From the NCBI RefSeq assembly GCF_003351025.1, contig NZ_QPCG01000013.1:19977-75496 (forward strand): a DNA stretch of 55,520 nucleotides, given 5' to 3'. The DNA is from Mucilaginibacter endophyticus (GTDB lineage Bacteria; Bacteroidota; Bacteroidia; Sphingobacteriales; Sphingobacteriaceae). The first letter of the stretch is position 1; each line of letters starts with the position of its first letter. The notes below the pieces were generated by a model, which did no database searches, was not told the origin of the DNA, and saw only the letters and a list, made by a program, of their open reading frames with translations. Shown piece by piece: positions 51,158-55,520 of this stretch. The position numbers and the translations under genes were made by a program.

Positions 51158-53422
51158 ATGAGAACCAATAACACAAGGTTTAACTCGAAAAATCAACTTC
51201 AGCCCGCAGATATAAGAAGATACAACTGGTACATCTGGCGTACAGTGATAGCCCTTTTCCTGTTTGTGGTTATCATGATAACGCTTACCATTTTTGATGT
51301 ATTTGGTCAGCTGCCATCATTCCGCGATTTGGAAAACCCAAAAAGCAACCAGGCCACAGAGATCATATCTTCTGATAAGCAGGTGTTGGGCACTTACTAT
51401 ATTCAAAACCGCTCAAACGTTACCTACCGCGAACTATCGCCAAACGTAATTAACGCTTTGGTTGCTACGGAAGACAAGCGCTTTTATGACCACTCGGGTA
51501 TCGACTTCGGGCGTAGCTTTACGATATTCGCGCATTTGCTCATCGGTCAAAAACAAGGGGGCAGTACTATAACCCAGCAGTTGGCACTAAATCTTTTTTC
51601 TGAGCGATCTGCCAATCCTTTTAAACGTATCATTCAAAAATTACAAGAATGGGTTACCGCCGTTAAACTGGAACGTCACTATACCAAAGAAGAGATCCTA
51701 ACCATGTACCTTAACACGGTTGACTTTGGCGCTTATAACACCTATGGTATCAAATCGGCAGCACGTACTTATTTTAATACTACTCCTGATAAATTAACTC
51801 CAGATCAGGCGGCTTTGTTAATAGGTATGGTGAACGGCCCTGGTATTTACTCGCCTATCCGTCACCCGGATAACGCGCTTAAAAGACGTAACCTTGTACT
51901 GAACCGTATGGTTGAACAAAAGGCTTTAAGTGAAGGCCAGGCCGAAGAGTTTAAACGCAAGCCTCTTGGTCTTGATTTCCACCAGAACAATCACTTTGAC
52001 GGTCTTGCGCCTTACTTCCGTTCGGTATTGAAGAAAGAGCTTCAAAAGATCTTTAAAGAACAAAATATTAACCGCCCGGATGGTACCCCTTATGATCTTG
52101 ATCGTGATGGTTTAAAAATATATACCACTATTGATGCCACCATGCAGCAATACGCCGAGGAAGCACAGCGCGATTATATGAAAGACCTGCAAGCCCAGTT
52201 CAATGATCACTGGCGCGGTCGCAACCTGTACAAAAGCATCCATAACTTTAAGTTTTTGCTTGATCAGGGTATGCAAAAGTCCGACAGGTATAAACAGCTG
52301 AAACAACAGGAAAAGTCTGACGAAGAAATTCAGGAAAACTTCCAGACCAAAACCATGCTTAACCTGTTTACCTGGCATGGTAATATAGATACCATGATGC
52401 GTCCTATCGACTCTATCATTTACTGTAAAATGCTTTTGCGTAACGCGCTCATGAGTATGGACCCAACAACCGGCTACGTTAAAGCATGGGTGGGCGGTAC
52501 TAACTTTGAACACTTTAAGTACGACCAGGTAAAGAACGGCACACGTCAGGTAGGCTCGACGGCCAAACCATTTACTTATGCGGTGGCCATCGATAACGGC
52601 TATTCGCCTTGTATGAAAATCAACAACGTGCCTGATACCATTCGTGGTTATGGCGCGCCATGGTGCCCGCGCTCGTCGCCATCTGAAACTTTACAGGGCT
52701 TTATTACTTTAAGACAGGCGTTGGCACACTCGCAAAACTGGGTTACGGCGCACGTTATGGGCGAGGTTAAACCAGAGCCTGTTGTGGACTTGATCAAGAA
52801 GATGGGTATCACCAGTGCTGTTCCGCCTTACCCGTCTATTTGTTTGGGCACATTTGACGCCTCTGTTTTTGAAATGACAGCAGCTTATTCGGCCTTTGCA
52901 AACCATGGCTTGTGGACGGAGCCTACTTATATTTTACGTATCGAAGATAAAAACGGCAACGTATTGTATACGCATACTCCGCGCGTTGTTCAGGCTATGA
53001 ATGCGCAAACGGCCTATGTAATGACCTATATGCTTAAAGGTGTTATTGAAGATGGGACCGGTTCAAGGTTAAGCTATAAATACGGCTTGCGTAACCCTAT
53101 CGGTGGTAAAACAGGAACGACGCAAAACAACTCGGATGGTTGGTTCATTGGCATAACCCCACAACTGGTTACCGGCCTATGGACAGGTTGCGAAGATCGT
53201 GACATCGCGTTCCAAAGCACACGCCTTGGTGAAGGCGCAAACAGTGCCCTACCGATATTTGCCATGTACATGAAAAAGGTATACGCCAACCAAGCATTGG
53301 GTATCAAAAAGAATGTTGATTTTGACGCACCAGCAAACGGGGTTAGCATCATACTGGATTGCGGCGCCTATAATCAGCAACAACAGGGAACTACCGACGT
53401 AGATAAGAAATTAGGATTTTAA
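51158..53422 (+). CDS. Penicillin-binding protein 1A (bifunctional)
   Basis: The 754-residue enzyme builds and cross-links peptidoglycan. A cytoplasmic N-terminus and one membrane helix (about 28-47) precede the GT51 transglycosylase with Glu105 (VATEDKRFYDHSGID) and GGSTITQQLALNLFSER. The transpeptidase has Ser467 in STAK (467-470), SQNW and KTGT (651-654). The C-terminus is short after the transpeptidase. Its start lies 4 bases after the lipoprotein stop, so the two are co-transcribed. Length is typical. Confidence 0.95.
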   Translation: MRTNNTRFNSKNQLQPADIRRYNWYIWRTVIALFLFVVIMITLTIFDVFGQLPSFRDLENPKSNQATEIISSDKQVLGTYYIQNRSNVTYRELSPNVINALVATEDKRFYDHSGIDFGRSFTIFAHLLIGQKQGGSTITQQLALNLFSERSANPFKRIIQKLQEWVTAVKLERHYTKEEILTMYLNTVDFGAYNTYGIKSAARTYFNTTPDKLTPDQAALLIGMVNGPGIYSPIRHPDNALKRRNLVLNRMVEQKALSEGQAEEFKRKPLGLDFHQNNHFDGLAPYFRSVLKKELQKIFKEQNINRPDGTPYDLDRDGLKIYTTIDATMQQYAEEAQRDYMKDLQAQFNDHWRGRNLYKSIHNFKFLLDQGMQKSDRYKQLKQQEKSDEEIQENFQTKTMLNLFTWHGNIDTMMRPIDSIIYCKMLLRNALMSMDPTTGYVKAWVGGTNFEHFKYDQVKNGTRQVGSTAKPFTYAVAIDNGYSPCMKINNVPDTIRGYGAPWCPRSSPSETLQGFITLRQALAHSQNWVTAHVMGEVKPEPVVDLIKKMGITSAVPPYPSICLGTFDASVFEMTAAYSAFANHGLWTEPTYILRIEDKNGNVLYTHTPRVVQAMNAQTAYVMTYMLKGVIEDGTGSRLSYKYGLRNPIGGKTGTTQNNSDGWFIGITPQLVTGLWTGCEDRDIAFQSTRLGEGANSALPIFAMYMKKVYANQALGIKKNVDFDAPANGVSIILDCGAYNQQQQGTTDVDKKLGF

Positions 53423-53439
53423 TTATTTTTGTTTGATCA

Positions 53440-53600
53440 GGAGTATAACCTCCAGACGTCATTGCGAATCTAAAATATGTCATTGCGAGCGAAGCGTGGC
53501 AATCGCACAGAAGCATAGCCGCTCTGTATAGCATGCGATTGCTTCGTCGTTCCGCCTCGCAATGACATATTTTAGATTCGCAATGACGTTTTCATTAAAA
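53440..53600. repeat. Perfect 34-base inverted repeat of GTCATTGCGA words before uvrC
   Basis: Arms 53456-53489 and 53556-53589 are identical in inverted orientation over 34 bases. Each arm contains GTCATTGCGA twice. The 66-base loop holds further words (CGAAGC, GCAATCGCA / TGCGATTGCTTCG) that form an inner hairpin. GTCATTGCGAG words recur in many bacterial genomes. No target-site duplication or transposase is seen. The element ends 22 bases before the uvrC start. Confidence 0.92.
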
Positions 53601-53611
53601 CCAATGATCCC

Positions 53612-55435
53612 GTGAGCGAGAAATTTGATTATAAAAGTGCTTTAAAAAACATCCCTCACAAACCCGGGGTTTATCAATACTGGGATAGTGAGCAGGAACT
53701 AATATATATTGGCAAGGCTAAAGACTTGCGCAATCGCGTTGGCTCATACTTTAACCAGGATATCCATATCAATGCCAAAACACGGGTGTTGGTATCCAAG
53801 ATCCGTGCTATAACTTTTACCATTGTTGATACCGAGGTTGATGCCTGGTTGCTGGAAAACAGCATGATCAAAAAGCATCAGCCGCGTTATAACGTATTGC
53901 TTAAGGATGATAAGACCTATCCCTGGATTATCATCAAAAACGAGAATTATCCGCGCATTTTCTGGACACGCCGGATCATTAAGGACGGCTCTAAATATCT
54001 TGGCCCGTATGCTTCAGTAAGCATGATGCATAACATTTTGGACCTCATCAGGGAAACTTACCCTTTGCGTACCTGTAACTTACAGCTTACCCGCGAAAAC
54101 ATCGACAAAGGAAAGTTCAAGGTTTGCCTGGAGTATCAGTTGGGTAATTGCAAAGGCCCATGTCAGAATTTCCAGTCGGAAAATGATTACGATAACAGCA
54201 TTGAAGAGATCAAGGATATTCTGAACGGCAAGATTGGGGCGGTACTTCGTCGCTTAAAAAACGAGATGGAAGCCGCCGCAATGGAGATGAACTTTGAGCT
54301 GGCCCACAGGCTTAAGCGCAAGTTTGAGCTGCTTGAAAATTACCAGAGTAAATCGACTGTTGTTAACTCATCCATTACAGATGTAGAAGTATTCAGCATT
54401 GCATCTGAAGAGAAGCTTGCTTTTGTAAACTTCCTGAAGGTAATGAACGGCACCATCATCCAAACGCAAACCATCGAACTCAAAAAACGCCTGGATGAAA
54501 GCGATGAAGAATTGCTTACACTGGCCATATCCGAGTTCAGGAGCCGTTATAACAGCGATAGCAAGGAAATCATCGTCCCCTTTGATATCGACCTTGAAGA
54601 TCATCCCAATATCAAATTCACGGTGCCCAAACTGGGCGAGAAACGTAAGCTGCTTGATCTTTCGCAAAAGAATGTTCAGTTTTTCAAAAAGGAAAAAATT
54701 GACCAGTACGAAAAGCTAAACCCCGAGGTACGTACCGAGCGATTGCTCACACAGATGATGAAGGATTTACGCATGAACCAGTTGCCGCGTCACATCGAGT
54801 GTTTTGATAACTCCAACTTCCAGGGTAAATACCCCGTATCTGCCATTGTGGTGTTTAAGGACGGCAAGCCCTCCAAAAAAGATTATCGCCACTTTAATGT
54901 TAAAACCGTTGAAGGGCCTAATGACTTTGCCACCATGGAAGAAGCCGTACATCGCCGTTATCGCCGCATGCTTGATGAAGGCACAGAACTACCACAGCTT
55001 ATCGTGATTGACGGCGGTAAAGGTCAGCTATCATCAGCTATGCACAGCCTCAAATTATTGGGTATAGATAAAAAAGTAACCGTTATAGGCATCGCCAAAC
55101 GCCTAGAAGAACTTTATTATCCAAACGACCAGTATCCGTTATATCTCGATAAAAAATCGGAAACCCTTAAGGTGATCCAGCATTTGCGCGATGAGGCCCA
55201 CCGTTTTGGCATCACTTTTCACCGCAAAAAGCGCGACAAAGGCACGCTGGTAACCGAGCTTGAACTAATAGAAGGTATAGGCAAAACCACCGCCGAAAAG
55301 CTGCTGAAATACTTTAAGTCGGTAAAGAAAATCCGCGAAGCTAATGAAGAGATGCTGCTTGAAGTGGTTAATCTGAAACAGGCTAAAGCTATATTGGCTT
55401 ATTTTAATACCGGAGCAGAGGTTGAACAAAGCTAA
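53612..55435 (+). CDS. uvrC: Excinuclease ABC subunit C
   Basis: The 607-residue nuclease makes both cuts in nucleotide excision repair with UvrA and UvrB. GTG at 53612 is the start; the ATG at 53604 is out of frame and soon stops. The GIY-YIG domain is residues 10-90 (KPGVYQYWDSEQELIYIGKAKDLRNR), the UVR motif about 200-245 (EMNFELAHRLKRKFELLENY), and the RNase H-like domain about 370-530 (IECFDNSNFQGKYPVSAIVV, VIDGGKGQL). A helix-hairpin-helix ends the protein (IEGIGKTTAEKLLKYFKSV). Cys residues for a possible cluster lie at TCNLQL...CLEYQLGNCKGPC. Confidence 0.96.
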   Translation: MSEKFDYKSALKNIPHKPGVYQYWDSEQELIYIGKAKDLRNRVGSYFNQDIHINAKTRVLVSKIRAITFTIVDTEVDAWLLENSMIKKHQPRYNVLLKDDKTYPWIIIKNENYPRIFWTRRIIKDGSKYLGPYASVSMMHNILDLIRETYPLRTCNLQLTRENIDKGKFKVCLEYQLGNCKGPCQNFQSENDYDNSIEEIKDILNGKIGAVLRRLKNEMEAAAMEMNFELAHRLKRKFELLENYQSKSTVVNSSITDVEVFSIASEEKLAFVNFLKVMNGTIIQTQTIELKKRLDESDEELLTLAISEFRSRYNSDSKEIIVPFDIDLEDHPNIKFTVPKLGEKRKLLDLSQKNVQFFKKEKIDQYEKLNPEVRTERLLTQMMKDLRMNQLPRHIECFDNSNFQGKYPVSAIVVFKDGKPSKKDYRHFNVKTVEGPNDFATMEEAVHRRYRRMLDEGTELPQLIVIDGGKGQLSSAMHSLKLLGIDKKVTVIGIAKRLEELYYPNDQYPLYLDKKSETLKVIQHLRDEAHRFGITFHRKKRDKGTLVTELELIEGIGKTTAEKLLKYFKSVKKIREANEEMLLEVVNLKQAKAILAYFNTGAEVEQS

Positions 55436-55495
55436 TCTTAATCAGTAGCAGGTTTTAGTTGCAGTAGCAGCGGAACTATTTAATTCAAAAAATAA

Positions 55496-55520
55496 AGGCC
55501 CGGTTCAATCAACCGGGCCT
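55496..55520. terminator. Hairpin at the window edge, likely terminator
   Basis: AGGCCCGGTT (55496-55505) and AACCGGGCCT (55511-55520) pair perfectly around a 5-base loop CAATC, after an A-run. The bases beyond the window would show whether a T-tract follows. It is 60 bases after the uvrC stop. Confidence 0.78.

Noticed and set aside
53456..53589. Insertion sequence or MITE with 34-base terminal inverted repeats
   Set aside because: The arms are built of the same internal GTCATTGCGA words, flanks show no target duplication, and no transposase exists. It fits the word-array class better.
1..55520. tRNA, rRNA, riboswitch or phage genes
   Set aside because: I looked through the gaps for cloverleaf-like arms, known RNA motifs and phage-type genes and saw none. 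A covariance-model search could still find a small RNA.

Overview
The window looks like chromosomal DNA from a Bacteroidota bacterium, most likely a Sphingobacteriaceae member of the Mucilaginibacter/Pedobacter type. The evidence is gene content: a GldB homologue, a PorW/SprE-like lipoprotein, an S8 peptidase with a type IX secretion (T9SS) C-terminal domain, a SusC-like TonB-dependent barrel, many lipoproteins with late lipobox cysteines, and an F1Fo operon that lacks atpD/atpC. GC content is moderate. I found no rRNA, tRNA, transposase, phage gene or CRISPR array. Species and novelty could not be tested by search.

Layout. 1-2.4 kb: an ECF sigma factor with a C-terminal helical extension, then two secreted YHS-domain proteins. 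2.5-7.1 kb: a tight five-gene operon (CoaB-like, DoxX, DinB, NRDE fused to ATP-grasp, LysE-type fused to thioredoxin). 7.1-9.1 kb: a secreted alpha/beta hydrolase divergent from a LysR regulator. 9.1-14.3 kb: a GH43-like lipoprotein, a small conserved-looking protein, a serpin lipoprotein and a phosphodiesterase/phosphatase. 14.7-17 kb: three secreted proteins in a row, the middle one almost entirely a Pro-Pro hexapeptide repeat. 17-21.5 kb: esterase, thioredoxin, a TetR/ABC1-kinase pair, a lipoprotein, a Dabb protein. 21.6-27.6 kb: TonB-dependent receptor, two SDR proteins, photolyase. 27.5-32 kb: two FKBP lipoproteins, MarR, gamma-glutamyltransferase. 32-42 kb: small barrel protein, giant T9SS-type subtilase, NAD synthetase, GldB and small envelope proteins. 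42.2-48.1 kb: the atp operon on the minus strand. 48.2-55.4 kb: PorW/SprE-like lipoprotein, PBP1A and UvrC.

How the parts fit. Much of the window serves the cell envelope: secretion and gliding (GldB, PorW/SprE, T9SS-type subtilase), peptidoglycan synthesis (PBP1A), surface lipoproteins, and energy supply by the ATP synthase. DNA repair is represented by photolyase and UvrC.

The most striking feature is not a gene. Many gaps between genes hold long inverted or tandem arrays of one short word, and most gaps use a different word (GTTCAT, GAGATTTGAGA, ATTTCGGATTT, GTCATTGCGA, GACTTAAG, AATGAC-GAAGC, CCCTCTCC). They abut or contain start and stop codons, sit inside the atp operon, and in two places have become coding sequence (first codons of the TIGR01777-like gene and of the ABC1 kinase gene).
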